64,000 bases of DNA from Aurantiacibacter poecillastricola (GCF_030730945.1 NZ_JAVAMS010000001.1:682001-746000), one strand, 5' to 3'. Shown: positions 18,803 to 28,007, counted from the stretch's first letter. Numbers and translations are program-made. The notes: generated by a model not told the origin, from the sequence alone.

Positions 18803-20193
18803 TTCACGTCTCCTTCACCCGGCTGGCCGAGTTCGAAATCGCTGACCGGACGCATGGCCGGATCGTTCATGTCGTACATCATGGCTCCATCGATCCAGAC
18901 CATTTCGGGCCGCGAGTAGACGCTCAGCGGATCGCCGTTCCACAGCACGACATCGGCCATCTTGCCCGCTTCGAGGCTGCCGGTCACATCACCGATGCCC
19001 ATTGCGCGCGCGGCGTTGAGAGTGATCCACGAGATCACGTCGGCATCGGGGATGTCGATGCCCATGCGCCTGCCGTCCGCCTGCGCCTTGGCGGCTTCCT
19101 GGTTGAGGCGCTGGATGCCGTTCTCGTCGTCCGAGTGGATGACGACGCAGGCGCCCTGGTTATGGATCATTGCGGCGTTTTCGGGGATCGCGTCATAGGC
19201 TTCCATCTTGAAGCCGTACCAGTCCGCCCACACGGCGCTGCAAACCTCGTTCTCGCGCAGCAGGTCGCCGATCTTGTAGCTTTCCACCGCGTGGTGGAAG
19301 GCAGCGACAGTGTAGCCGAACTCCTCCGCCATATCGAGCACGAGCGCCATTTCGTCGGCGCGGTAGCAGTGGTTCTGCACGGTGATGTCGCCCGAGAGCA
19401 CACCGGCCAGTGTTTCCATGGCGAGATCGCGGTCGGGCTCTTCCTCGGCCATGTATTGCTGGGCTTCGATGAAGGTTTCGCGGTTCACGGCGAAATTGCC
19501 CATGCGGGTGGAGGGCATGCGACCCCTGCCGCCATAGACGCGCTTGGGATTTTCGCCGCAAGCCATCTTCAGCGAATAGGGCGCGCCGGGGAACTTCATT
19601 CCCTGCACCGTGCGGCTTGGAACGTTTTTCAGCGTGACCGAGCGGCCGCCCATGAGGTTGGCGGAGCCGGGCAGGATCTGCAGGCTCGTCACCCCGCCAT
19701 TGGCGAGCGCGCGGGAAAATCCGGGATCCTGCGGCCAGACGGAGTGCTCGGCCCAGACTTCGGGCGTGGTGGGATCGGTCGCCTCGTTGCCATCGCTATG
19801 TGCATCCACCGAAGGGGTGGGGTAGTCGCCGAGATGCGAGTGGATGTCGATGACGCCCGGAGTCACGAACTTGCCGGTGCCGTCGACGCGGGTGTAGCCC
19901 GCCGGAATGGCAAGGTCTGCCCCGCCGATGCCGACGACCTCGCCATCGGCGAAGAGCACGGTGCCGTTCTCGATCATCCCGCCCGCGCCATCATAGACGG
20001 TTGCACCCACGATGGCGGTGGGGACCCCGGGGAAGGCCTGGTAAGTGGAGGCATAGGCTTCCTCCCCCGCTGCAGGCGCAGCGGAGGTCGCCGGACGATC
20101 CGCGCCCGTGGTGGCGCTACAGCCTGCCAGCGCGAACGCCGCGGCGGAGGCAAGGAGGACGGCCGGGCCGCCCTTGTTCGAGAAACGACCCAT
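18799..20193 (-). CDS. Exported amidohydrolase lipoprotein
   Basis: 464 residues. The first 25 form a lipoprotein signal with lipobox LAGC (Cys25). The metal motif DIHSH is at 116-120 and further His ligands are plausible in QNHCYR and FHHAVES; the final metal-ligand Asp is probably in VIHSDDENG. A C-terminal GKMADVVLWNGDPL block is typical of the imidazolonepropionase-like amidohydrolase group, which includes Xaa-Pro and related dipeptidases. The ATG at 20193 has AAGGAT upstream; the frame runs on upstream only inside the transporter gene. It sits 5 bases after a POT peptide transporter, so periplasmic peptide cleavage before uptake is a reasonable guess. Confidence 0.85.
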   Translation of the reverse strand: MGRFSNKGGPAVLLASAAAFALAGCSATTGADRPATSAAPAAGEEAYASTYQAFPGVPTAIVGATVYDGAGGMIENGTVLFADGEVVGIGGADLAIPAGYTRVDGTGKFVTPGVIDIHSHLGDYPTPSVDAHSDGNEATDPTTPEVWAEHSVWPQDPGFSRALANGGVTSLQILPGSANLMGGRSVTLKNVPSRTVQGMKFPGAPYSLKMACGENPKRVYGGRGRMPSTRMGNFAVNRETFIEAQQYMAEEEPDRDLAMETLAGVLSGDITVQNHCYRADEMALVLDMAEEFGYTVAAFHHAVESYKIGDLLRENEVCSAVWADWYGFKMEAYDAIPENAAMIHNQGACVVIHSDDENGIQRLNQEAAKAQADGRRMGIDIPDADVISWITLNAARAMGIGDVTGSLEAGKMADVVLWNGDPLSVYSRPEMVWIDGAMMYDMNDPAMRPVSDFELGQPGEGDVK

Positions 20194-20198
20194 CTGGC

Positions 20199-21878
20199 TT
20201 ATCCTTTCGGCCCGGTGGAGGAGGGTTTGGTAGTGGGGTGGATGCCGGCTTCCTGCTGCTCGACACCGGCCTGCGCCTGGCCTTCGAGATCGTCGCCCAC
20301 ATTGTCGTCGGCCAGCGTATCGAGATGCATCAGCTTCTTGATCAGCGGGCTGATCACCATCACCGCGACACCGATGCCGACTGCGTACCAGCCGACGGTG
20401 GTATAGACGTCGAGCACGACCTGCTTGCCCGCTTCCTCGCCCACGCCCTCTGCGCCGGTAGCCGCCGCGATCAGGCCGGCGGCAAAGTTGCCGGTGGCCG
20501 ACGCGAAGAACCAGGTGCCCATGATGAGCGAGGCCATGTGCGCCGGGGAAAGCCGGTTCATCGCCGAGAGGCCGACCGGGCTGAGGCACAGCTCACCGGT
20601 GGTGTGCAGCAGGTAGATGAGGAAGATGAAGATCACCGGCGTCGGCACGTCGATGCCCACGCTTTCCGCGCCCCACACCAGCACCAGGAAGCCCAGGCCC
20701 ACCTGGATGATGCCGAGACCGAACTTCAGCGGCGTGGAGGGCTCTGCTCCCTTCCTCGCCAGCGCCTGCCACACCCCGGCGAAGACCGGTGCCAGCAGCA
20801 CGATGTAGATGGCGTTGATCGACTGGAACATCGAGGCGTTAACGCCCTGCGTATCCACGTGGCGATCGGTGAACAGGTTGAGCGAGGAGCCCGCCTGCTC
20901 GAACAGCGCCCAGAACACGATCGAGGCGAGGATGAGGAACATGGCGGCAAAGATGCGGTCGCGTTCCTCGCTCGGCAGCTTGGTGACGGCGGTGAACAGC
21001 ACGTAGAGCACGAGGCCCCCGCCGAACGCGCCGAGCACGTAGCCGACCAGTTCCTGGTACTGGATCGCGGCCCAGCACAGCAGCACCATGGCAAGACCCG
21101 CGCCGTAGATCAGCCATTCCTTCATGCCGCGGATCTTCGCCGGATCCTTCGGCTCGCCCTTGCCGCGCAGCAGGGGCTTGCCGATGATGAAGAAGACGAG
21201 GCCCAGCAGCATGCCGAAGCCGGCAAGGCCGAAGCCGTACTGCCAGCCATAGGTCTGGCCGAGGTAGCCGCAGATGATCGAGGCGGTGGCCGCACCCACG
21301 TTGATGCCCATGTAGAAGATTGTGTAGGCCGGATCGCGGCGCACGTCGGTTCGCGAATAGAGCTGCCCCACGATCACCGAGATGTTCGCTTTCAGGAAGC
21401 CCGAGCCCACGATGATGAGGGCGAGCGCGAGCCAGAAGACGTTGATGATCGGGTCCGCCTGTCCGCCGTCACCCTCGAACGCCATGAAGAAGTGGCCGAA
21501 GGTGAGCAGCACGGCGCCGAACAGCACGGCCTTCCGCTGGCCGATATACTTGTCCGCCAGATAGCCGCCAACCACGGGCGTGATGTAGACCAGCGCGGTA
21601 TAGGCGCCGTAGATGATCGAGGCTTCGCTGTCGGAAAACAGCCAGTGCTGCACGAGGTAGAAGATCAGCAGCGCGCGCATGCCGTAATAGGAGAAGCGCT
21701 CCCACATCTCGGCCATGAAGAGGAGGAACAGGCCCTTGGGGTGGCCGATCACTTCCTCCTGCGGACGGGTGCAAAGCACGACGCCGCCGATCAGGAAGGA
21801 GACGAGCGCCACCACGGCGACCCGGAAAGTCCACATCTCGAATGCGGAATCGAACGTGAAGAAGGCGCCTTCGATCAT
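20199..21878 (-). CDS. POT family proton-coupled oligopeptide transporter
   Basis: 559 residues with 12-14 predicted membrane helices. The proton-coupling motif ExxER is at 57-61, followed by FSYYG; the PTR2 signature block GSGFLKANIS and the FYMGINVG segment follow. POT carriers import di- and tripeptides with protons across the inner membrane. A C-terminal cytoplasmic tail is rich in Gln, Glu and Thr. It is the first gene of a minus-strand operon with two exported amidohydrolases. A small GntR regulator is transcribed divergently from the same 180-base gap. Confidence 0.92.
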   Translation of the reverse strand: MIEGAFFTFDSAFEMWTFRVAVVALVSFLIGGVVLCTRPQEEVIGHPKGLFLLFMAEMWERFSYYGMRALLIFYLVQHWLFSDSEASIIYGAYTALVYITPVVGGYLADKYIGQRKAVLFGAVLLTFGHFFMAFEGDGGQADPIINVFWLALALIIVGSGFLKANISVIVGQLYSRTDVRRDPAYTIFYMGINVGAATASIICGYLGQTYGWQYGFGLAGFGMLLGLVFFIIGKPLLRGKGEPKDPAKIRGMKEWLIYGAGLAMVLLCWAAIQYQELVGYVLGAFGGGLVLYVLFTAVTKLPSEERDRIFAAMFLILASIVFWALFEQAGSSLNLFTDRHVDTQGVNASMFQSINAIYIVLLAPVFAGVWQALARKGAEPSTPLKFGLGIIQVGLGFLVLVWGAESVGIDVPTPVIFIFLIYLLHTTGELCLSPVGLSAMNRLSPAHMASLIMGTWFFASATGNFAAGLIAAATGAEGVGEEAGKQVVLDVYTTVGWYAVGIGVAVMVISPLIKKLMHLDTLADDNVGDDLEGQAQAGVEQQEAGIHPTTKPSSTGPKG

Positions 21879-22058
21879 GGGTTGGCTGTACCTTTTGCTT
21901 TGTCTGGTCCGGTCTTTGCGCCGGATGGTCCCGAAAAACGGGCACCCTAACGATTGTTTTGCCCGTGTGAAGCCAAGTATCGTCTGAAACCGCCTTTTCG
22001 CCGCATTTTCTCAAGGCCCGCTTGACCTGCCCCGCTGTATTATGGCACTCAGGCACCC

Positions 22059-22397
22059 ATGGCCGACACCCGTCCCGTCTATCTCCGTTTGCGCGAGCAG
22101 ATTGCCGCGGCAATCATCGATGGCCGGTATGCCGAAGGAGAAATGCTCCCCTCGGTACGCGCCTTCGCGGCGGAGCAGGGGGCCAATCCGCTTACCGTTG
22201 CCAAGGCCTACCAGCAATTCCAGGCGGACGGTCTGATCAGGGTGCAGCGCGGCGTGGGCATGTTCGTGCGGGAGGGCGCGGCGGATCGTCTGGCACAGGC
22301 GGAGCGGGACGCGTTTCTGAAGGAGGAATGGCCCGCCATTCGCGAACGAATGGATCGGCTGGGCATCGATCCGGCCCGCTTGCTCGACCACGCCTGA
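22059..22397 (+). CDS. Small GntR family regulator (YtrA-like)
   Basis: A 112-residue protein with an N-terminal winged helix (about 5-72): PVYLRLREQIAAAI, GEMLPSVRAFA, NPLTVAKAYQ and a G-MFV wing. The C-terminal part is only about 40 residues of charged helix, as in YtrA-type GntR proteins, which have no large ligand domain and often control transporters. It faces the POT/amidohydrolase operon across a shared intergenic region and so is a candidate regulator of it. No clear operator was found. Confidence 0.8.
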   Translation: MADTRPVYLRLREQIAAAIIDGRYAEGEMLPSVRAFAAEQGANPLTVAKAYQQFQADGLIRVQRGVGMFVREGAADRLAQAERDAFLKEEWPAIRERMDRLGIDPARLLDHA

Positions 22398-22533
22398 TCG
22401 CGAGGGCTGGCGCCGGATTGCCATTTGTCAATTTGAATTGCGCAATTGCACGGAATCTGGCATTTTTCTCGCGAGGGAATCACGGTTAATTCATCGGGTG
22501 GCCGTTGGAGCCGCCCCGGACGGGGGAAGCATT

Positions 22534-22818
22534 TTGATCAGGTCGGAGCTTTTGCAGGCGCTTTCGGACGACAATCCGGATCTGCGTCCGGACGAAATCG
22601 AGCAGGTCGTGGACATCTTCTTCGAGGAAATTGCACAGCGGCTCGCCGAAGGGGGCCGCGTGGAATTGCGCGGATTCGGCACGTTCTCGACCAGGGAGCG
22701 GGAGTCCCGCACCGGGCGCAATCCGCGTACGGGGGAAACGGTGGACGTTCCGGCCAAGCGTGTGCCCTATTTCAAGCCGGGCAAGGAAATGCGCGAAAGG
22801 CTCAATCCCGAAGGCTGA
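22534..22818 (+). CDS. ihfB: Integration host factor subunit beta
   Basis: The 94-residue product is the exact usual length of IHF-beta, which with IHF-alpha bends DNA at specific sites. The N-terminal helices (IRSELLQALS, IEQVVDIFFEEI), the GFGTF turn (48-51) and the minor-groove arm GRNPRTGE (61-68) are clear. The start is a TTG at 22534, six bases after GGGGGA; upstream ATG codons in the frame would add an unrelated extension. A strong terminator hairpin follows. Confidence 0.93.
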   Translation: MIRSELLQALSDDNPDLRPDEIEQVVDIFFEEIAQRLAEGGRVELRGFGTFSTRERESRTGRNPRTGETVDVPAKRVPYFKPGKEMRERLNPEG

Positions 22819-22840
22819 CCCTGCAGCAGGGGGCAAGAGA

Positions 22841-22875
22841 AAGGGGGCGCGGTCCGGTTTGGATCGCGCCCCCTT
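22841..22875. terminator. Intrinsic terminator between ihfB and the TonB receptor
   Basis: An 11-base perfect stem, AAGGGGGCGCG (22841-22851) and CGCGCCCCCTT (22865-22875), closes a 13-base loop and is followed by CTTCTT. It lies between two convergent genes, ihfB and the receptor, and can serve both strands. Confidence 0.7.
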
Positions 22876-22923
22876 CTTCTTGGCGCCTTCCGAAGGGCCG
22901 CCGCCGAAGCGGGGGCTCCAGGA

Positions 22924-25509
22924 TCAGAAGCGGCGCTCGATCGACAGGTTCCAGGTACGCGGCAGGCCCGGCACGCCGGTTACCACGCCAAGCGACGTCG
23001 TGACGTCGCTGATCGACTGGAAGTAGTACTCGTCGAACAGGTTGTCGACGCGCAGCGCCACCGTCCAGTCGTCGCCCGGATCGGTATAGGCGAGGCGCGC
23101 ACCCCCAAGGAAATAGCCGTCGATGCGCGACCAGCTGGTGTTGAAGGTCTCAGTGTAAATCTCCGACTGGTAGCTGCCGTCGAAGCGGAAGCTGATCTTC
23201 GAGCCGGCCGGCGTGTAGTGATCGTACTGCGCGCCGATCGCAAAGGTCCATTCCGGCGTGTAGGGAGTGACCTCGTCGCCCGTAAGGCCGGCGGGGATCA
23301 CCGTATCTTCGTCATACTGGAAGTCGATGTAGCTGAGCGCACCGTCGAAGGAGAGGCCATCGACCGGATAGGCCGACAGCTCCAGTTCGAAGCCCTTCAC
23401 CTCGGCCTCACCCACGTTGCGCGGCTGGAGGCAGGGGATGGACGGGCAGGCCGACAGGGTCAGGATGATATCCTGATAGTCGTTGTAGAAGGCGGCACCG
23501 TTCAACCGCAGGCTGCGATCGAAGGCATCGACCTTGAAGCCGACCTCGTAGGTGGTGATCGTTTCCGGATCGAAGGCGCGCAACTGGTTGCACGGCGCCG
23601 GGGCGACATAGCCGGGCGCGTTGCAATCGCCTGCCGAAGGGCCGAAGAACGGACGCGGGTTCACGCCGCCGCCCTTGAAACCCGTCGATACCGAGCCGTA
23701 CAGCAGCACGTCCTCGCTGACGTTGAGGTTGCCCACGATCCGCCAGTCCCAGCGATCGCCCTTGAACCCGTCGGAGATGTTGAACAGGCCGGTGAGCAGG
23801 CAGTTCGGCGTGTTGCCGATGCCGGTCGGTCCTGCCGTGGGTGCGCCGAGGAAGAACTCGCACGCCGGTACGCCGGGCACGAACAGGTTGTCCGCCTCCC
23901 GGAAAGGCACGGTGCCGTCCGGGTTGGAGCGGAAGTAGGTGTAGATCTTCTCGTCCTCGGTATAGCGAAGGCCGCCGGTGATGCTGAACAGCTCGCTCGG
24001 CGTGACGGTGACCGTACCGAACGCCGCCTTCGTCGTGCTGGGCGTCGTATCGGGCCCGTGCACGAAGTCGATCCCGGCATAGTTCAGGTCGACGCGGGCG
24101 GTGTATTCGCCGTCCTGGTCGAGATAGAAGCCGCCGACCGTGCCCTGCACCAGCTCGTCGGCGAATTCGAAGTTCAGACGAACCTCGGCGCTCCACGCCT
24201 CGTGGTCGAGCTCGTTGTCGAGCTGCGCGACCGGCACCGGCGTCGCATCCTGGTCCTGCCCCCAGCGCGACACGTAGGCGCGGTAGGAGCCAATGCCGAC
24301 GAACTGCAGGTTCTCGGTGAGATCGTAGGTGATGTTGCCCATCACGCCGTAGCCCTCGAACTCCGTGATCGGCAGTGCAAAATAGGGTTTGTAGGGCGCC
24401 TGCTGGGTGGGAACCTTCGTGTCGGCGAAGGTGGAGTAGCTGGCGAAGCGCGGATCGAAGCCCAGGGAGCTCAGATTGACCGGGTCGCAGCTATACTGAC
24501 CGGCGGGCACGAACCGGCAATCGACCGGGACGGGGTTGCCATCGGTGCCGGGCAGCCAGGCGTTGCCGTCGGCATCGGTGGCCGGATTGACCGAGAAGGG
24601 ATCGAAATCCTCGGCATTGTCGGCAACCGCGCCTGCCGCCAGCAGCACGGTGGCGATGGCATCGGAATCCTCGCGGTTGAAATCCGCCGCGGTATAGATC
24701 GTCAGGCGGTCGTTCGGCTCCCACTGCAGCGCGATGCGGCCGGCCACCACGTTCTGGCCGCCCAGCGTCTCGTAACTGTCGCGCGCGCCGCGCGAATTGT
24801 TCGCGGGCACGGCGCTGTTCGGATGGGTCAGCGCGTAGTCGACGATGTCGACATAGCCATCGCGGCTGCGACCCATGCCCGAGACGCGAACCGCCAGATT
24901 GTCGGTGAGACCGATATCGGCCATGCCGCGCAGCGAGATGTTGTTGAACGAGCCATACTCCACGCGAAGGCTGCCCGAGCCGTCGCCGCGCGGGCGAGCC
25001 GAGAACAGCTTGATCGCGCCGCCCAGCGAGTTCTTGCCCGCCAGCGTACCCTGCGGCCCGCGCAGGATTTCCACCCGGTCGAGGTCGACCAGTTCCAGCA
25101 GCGAGCTCGACAGGGTGGGGATATAGACGTCGTCGACATAGACCCCGACTGCCGGGTCGAGGGCGAAGTTGAAGTCGGTCTGCCCGACGCCGCGAATGAA
25201 GGCGATGAGGCCCGAGCCGCCATTCTGGGGCTGCGGACGCAACGTGACGTTGGGAGCCTGGGCCGCGACCTGCGAGATATCGGTCTGGCCGCGTGCGGCG
25301 AGCATCTCGGCATTGACCGCGGTGATGGCGATCGGGGTTTCCTGCAGGTTCTGTTCGCGGAACTGCGCAGTCACGACGATGACGTTGGTCTGGTTGTCGC
25401 GCTGCTGCGCTTCTTCCTGGGCCTCGGCCTCGTCCTGGGCAAAAGCCGGGGTGCTCATGCACACGGCAATGGCCAGCGACGACGCGACGCTGAGCGTATT
25501 GAGTTTCAT
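22924..25509 (-). CDS. TonB-dependent outer-membrane receptor
   Basis: 861 residues: signal peptide ending in PAFAQ, a TonB-box-like VIVVTAQ segment, a plug domain (about 55-165: ETPIAITAV, LRPQPQNGG, RVEILRGPQGTLAGKNSLGGAI) and a 22-strand barrel ending in IERRF with terminal Phe. Such receptors import scarce or large molecules; in sphingomonads many take up aromatic or steroid-like carbon sources rather than iron. The ATG at 25509 is preceded by GGGAGG. It is divergent from the CmcJ/NvfI-type gene, and its position at the edge of the catabolic cluster suggests it imports that cluster's substrate. This is not shown by the sequence. Confidence 0.9.
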   Translation of the reverse strand: MKLNTLSVASSLAIAVCMSTPAFAQDEAEAQEEAQQRDNQTNVIVVTAQFREQNLQETPIAITAVNAEMLAARGQTDISQVAAQAPNVTLRPQPQNGGSGLIAFIRGVGQTDFNFALDPAVGVYVDDVYIPTLSSSLLELVDLDRVEILRGPQGTLAGKNSLGGAIKLFSARPRGDGSGSLRVEYGSFNNISLRGMADIGLTDNLAVRVSGMGRSRDGYVDIVDYALTHPNSAVPANNSRGARDSYETLGGQNVVAGRIALQWEPNDRLTIYTAADFNREDSDAIATVLLAAGAVADNAEDFDPFSVNPATDADGNAWLPGTDGNPVPVDCRFVPAGQYSCDPVNLSSLGFDPRFASYSTFADTKVPTQQAPYKPYFALPITEFEGYGVMGNITYDLTENLQFVGIGSYRAYVSRWGQDQDATPVPVAQLDNELDHEAWSAEVRLNFEFADELVQGTVGGFYLDQDGEYTARVDLNYAGIDFVHGPDTTPSTTKAAFGTVTVTPSELFSITGGLRYTEDEKIYTYFRSNPDGTVPFREADNLFVPGVPACEFFLGAPTAGPTGIGNTPNCLLTGLFNISDGFKGDRWDWRIVGNLNVSEDVLLYGSVSTGFKGGGVNPRPFFGPSAGDCNAPGYVAPAPCNQLRAFDPETITTYEVGFKVDAFDRSLRLNGAAFYNDYQDIILTLSACPSIPCLQPRNVGEAEVKGFELELSAYPVDGLSFDGALSYIDFQYDEDTVIPAGLTGDEVTPYTPEWTFAIGAQYDHYTPAGSKISFRFDGSYQSEIYTETFNTSWSRIDGYFLGGARLAYTDPGDDWTVALRVDNLFDEYYFQSISDVTTSLGVVTGVPGLPRTWNLSIERRF

Positions 25510-25884
25510 CAGGCATCCTCCCTCGGCAGAGCCACCCGGAGGAAGCCCTGCAAATGCTATGTCTCGTCCGCTCCTATTGGTGGAGCGATCCGAATTGCGA
25601 AGGGGGTGACGCAGCGCCGCCCGGCCTGCAGGCAGACCGGCACCAAAACACCTCTCCACGACGCAGTTTTACAATCACGACCGTTACGATCAAGTGCGAC
25701 CGCGCAAGATCTGGTGAAGATGTCGCAAATTGTCGCAATGAAGCAACAACGCCTAGTGGGATATGTGATAATATACTTCGTTTCTCGTGATTTGCCGCAT
25801 TGGCACAACTATGGGTAATCGAAGTAACTTGCCGCTGGTCATTTAGCGCCCCTAGAAGATGGAAGCAGATCGGGGAGAGCCATC
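25510..25884. other. Divergent intergenic region between TonB receptor and CmcJ-like gene
   Basis: A 375-base gap with no gene supported. The half nearer the CmcJ-like gene is AT-rich and likely holds both divergent promoters. A tandem repeat of TGTCGCAA with a 10-base period is present at 25721-25740. The CTAACG-NN-CGTTAG operator of the neighbouring operons is absent here. Confidence 0.5.
25721..25740. repeat. Tandem TGTCGCAA repeat, one helical turn apart
   Basis: TGTCGCAAATTGTCGCAATG contains two copies of TGTCGCAA spaced by ten bases. Direct repeats one helical turn apart are typical of sites where two regulator monomers bind the same DNA face. Which of the two divergent genes it would control is unclear. 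Confidence 0.35.
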
Positions 25885-26691
25885 ATGCATACGCAGACCG
25901 CCGTTCACGACGTCACGGCGTCGATTCGCTATATCGTGCGGGGCGAGAAGGCGACGTTCTACGCAGGCGACCGCGACCGCAGCTACTGGCCGGGCGAGGA
26001 TCACCTCGTCACCGTGCACGACATCAGGCAGGAGGTGGACGCGCTGGCCTTCGACCGCAACGGCTTCGTGGTGCTGGAGGAAGCCTCGCCCGTCGCGGAT
26101 TATGACGCCGATGGCGCACTCGATGTCTATTCTCGCTATGCCGAGCAAACCGTGCAACGCCTAACCGGCGCGGCGAAGGTCGTCAGCTTCGGCGTGATCC
26201 GGCGGACCAGTGCAACCGGCACGCATGGCCACAACCAGCCTGCCAATGGTGCGCATGTCGATTACGGGGCGAAGACGATCGCCGACTATACCCGCCTGCT
26301 GCTGCCGGAGGACGAGGCGCAGGAGCGGCTTTCGAAGCGGCACATGCTCTTCAACCTGTGGCGGCCCATCACCAGTGTGGAGAGCGCGCCCTTCGCCCTG
26401 TGCGATGCCAGCACGGTGAAGCGGCAGGACCTTTTTCCCAGCGAGATCGTGGGCGGCCTCGGCGGCGTGGATTTCTCGCTGTGGGGCTTCAACCTCGCCT
26501 ACGATCCCGGCCACCGCTGGTGCTGGCTGCCGCACCAGCGCCCCGAACAGATGATGGTCTTCAAGCTGTTCGACACGGACGACGATGCCGTCCAGTTCAC
26601 GGCCCATACCAGCTTCAACCCGCCGGGCTTGCCGGACGATGCCGCCCCGCGCCAGTCCATCGAACTGCGCACGATCGCCTATTTCGATTGA
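25885..26691 (+). CDS. CmcJ/NvfI family oxidoreductase (Fe/2-oxoglutarate type)
   Basis: 268 residues. The layout follows the CmcJ/NvfI family: an N-terminal GEKATFYAGDRD stretch, a HVD pair (His124, Asp126) fitting a facial iron triad, NLWRPI and ALCDAST in the middle, and the C-terminal HRWCWLPHQRP-Q-MVFK-DTD with a THT-like H-TSF-NPPG end. Characterised members are bacterial cephamycin 7-methoxylation proteins and fungal meroterpenoid oxygenases; family use in catabolism is less known. The start has CGGGGAG upstream. It is 75 bases before the esterase operon but separated from it by that operon's own promoter and operator. Confidence 0.75.
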   Translation: MHTQTAVHDVTASIRYIVRGEKATFYAGDRDRSYWPGEDHLVTVHDIRQEVDALAFDRNGFVVLEEASPVADYDADGALDVYSRYAEQTVQRLTGAAKVVSFGVIRRTSATGTHGHNQPANGAHVDYGAKTIADYTRLLLPEDEAQERLSKRHMLFNLWRPITSVESAPFALCDASTVKRQDLFPSEIVGGLGGVDFSLWGFNLAYDPGHRWCWLPHQRPEQMMVFKLFDTDDDAVQFTAHTSFNPPGLPDDAAPRQSIELRTIAYFD

Positions 26692-26693
26692 GC

Positions 26694-26735
26694 TTGCTGG
26701 CAGGCCCGTCCCTCGCCTACGCTAACGTTCGTTAG
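26694..26735 (+). promoter_or_regulatory. Promoter with operator CTAACG-NN-CGTTAG, left arm
   Basis: TTGCTG at 26694-26699 is a plausible -35, and the palindrome CTAACGTTCGTTAG lies at 26722-26735, exactly 28 bases from the start of TTGC. A weak TACGCT -10 overlaps the left half-site, so a bound regulator would block the promoter. The same arrangement occurs at 39434-39475 in the opposite orientation. Such palindromes are usual for TetR-type repressors. Confidence 0.6.
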
Positions 26736-26766
26736 AGTCGCAAAGACCTGATTGGGGAGAGCAGCC

Positions 26767-27996
26767 TTGGCGCAGATCGATGTCGCGCGGGAAGTGGATG
26801 CGCGCGGGGACCGGTATCCCCTCTTCGGCACGGTGGCCGAGGGCTTCGAGGCCGTTGCAGAGGCGTTTGCGACCAATTTCAGCGAAGAGGAAGAGCTGGG
26901 CGCAGCATGCAGCGTCGTGCTGGACGGCAAGACAGTCGTCGACCTGTGGGGCGGCTGGGCACGCGAGGATCGCACGCGGCAATGGGACGCAGGCACCACC
27001 GTCTGCATGATGAGCGTTGCCAAGGGCGTGACCGGGATCGCCTTCAACATGCTGGCGGATCGCGGCCTCGTGGAATTCGACGCGCCCGTCGCCCAATACT
27101 GGCCCGAGTTCGCGCAGAACGGAAAGGCGGCGATCACCGTGCGCATGGTGCTGGATCACACCGCCGCCATCCCCGTGCTCACCACCGACACCATGTATCC
27201 CGGCGGCTTCTTCGATTTCGATGCCTACATTCGCGCGCTGGAGGTGCAGGAGCCGCTGTGGGAGCCGGGCACGCGAGCGGCCTATCACGTGCACAACCAG
27301 GGCTTCCTCCTGGGCGAGATCATGCGGCGGGTAACCGGCATGACGGTTGGCCCGTTCCTGCGCGAGAACGTAACCGGACCGCTGGGTGCGGAATACTACA
27401 TCGGAGGCATGAGCACGCAGGAGCAGTCGCATGTCGCCGAGGTTCTGCCCAACACCGGCGCACGCCTGTTCGCGGCGAAGGACCAGTCGGTGCCGGAAAA
27501 GCCCACCACGCCCGAAGGCTGGCAGGACGGCGCGGTGCTGCGCAGCTTCGCGTTCCTGCAGAACCCGCAGGAGGCCTGGCGCGACACGATGAATTCTACG
27601 CGTTGGAGAGAGGTGGAGATTGCCAGCGGCTCCGGCCACGGCAATGCCCGCGGCGTTGCCCGTATATACGGCGCGGCGGTGGGCGAAGTTGACGGCGTGG
27701 ACCTGCTGTCGGACGCGCAGCTCGAAGCCATGATCGCAGAGCAGCACAACCAGGTCGAACTGTTGCAGGACCGGCCCTATCACCAGGCGAACGGGGTGCT
27801 GCTGAACACGCCCGAAGCGGTCTATATGGGCCCCAACATGCGCAGCTTCGGCCATCATGGCTTGGGCGGCTCGATCGGCTTCGGAGACCCCGATGCGAAA
27901 CTCGGCTTCTCCTATTGCTGCAACCAGATGCACGCCGTGGGCGACAACGGCCCCCGCGCGCGGCGGCTGATCGACGCGGTCTATTCCTGCCTCTGA
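26767..27996 (+). CDS. Beta-lactamase-fold serine esterase (class C-like)
   Basis: A 409-residue serine hydrolase of the esterase EstB/LovD/class C beta-lactamase superfamily. The nucleophile motif SxxK appears as SVAK after CMM (near residue 83), followed by the Tyr motif in the YHVHNQG region near 180 and a HHG-like block (FGHHGLGG) near the C-terminus. These proteins commonly hydrolyse esters or lactones or transfer acyl groups. The TTG at 26767 is chosen because GGGGAG lies seven bases upstream. No signal peptide, so it is cytoplasmic. It is the first gene after the left operator. Confidence 0.85.
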   Translation: MAQIDVAREVDARGDRYPLFGTVAEGFEAVAEAFATNFSEEEELGAACSVVLDGKTVVDLWGGWAREDRTRQWDAGTTVCMMSVAKGVTGIAFNMLADRGLVEFDAPVAQYWPEFAQNGKAAITVRMVLDHTAAIPVLTTDTMYPGGFFDFDAYIRALEVQEPLWEPGTRAAYHVHNQGFLLGEIMRRVTGMTVGPFLRENVTGPLGAEYYIGGMSTQEQSHVAEVLPNTGARLFAAKDQSVPEKPTTPEGWQDGAVLRSFAFLQNPQEAWRDTMNSTRWREVEIASGSGHGNARGVARIYGAAVGEVDGVDLLSDAQLEAMIAEQHNQVELLQDRPYHQANGVLLNTPEAVYMGPNMRSFGHHGLGGSIGFGDPDAKLGFSYCCNQMHAVGDNGPRARRLIDAVYSCL

Positions 27997-28007
27997 AAGG
28001 ACACCCC

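Noticed and set aside
23218..25818. 866-codon open frame antisense to the TonB receptor
   Set aside because: It is a by-product of high GC content opposite a real gene: the translation is Arg/Gly/Asp-rich without domains, and the receptor frame has a signal peptide, plug motifs and terminal Phe.
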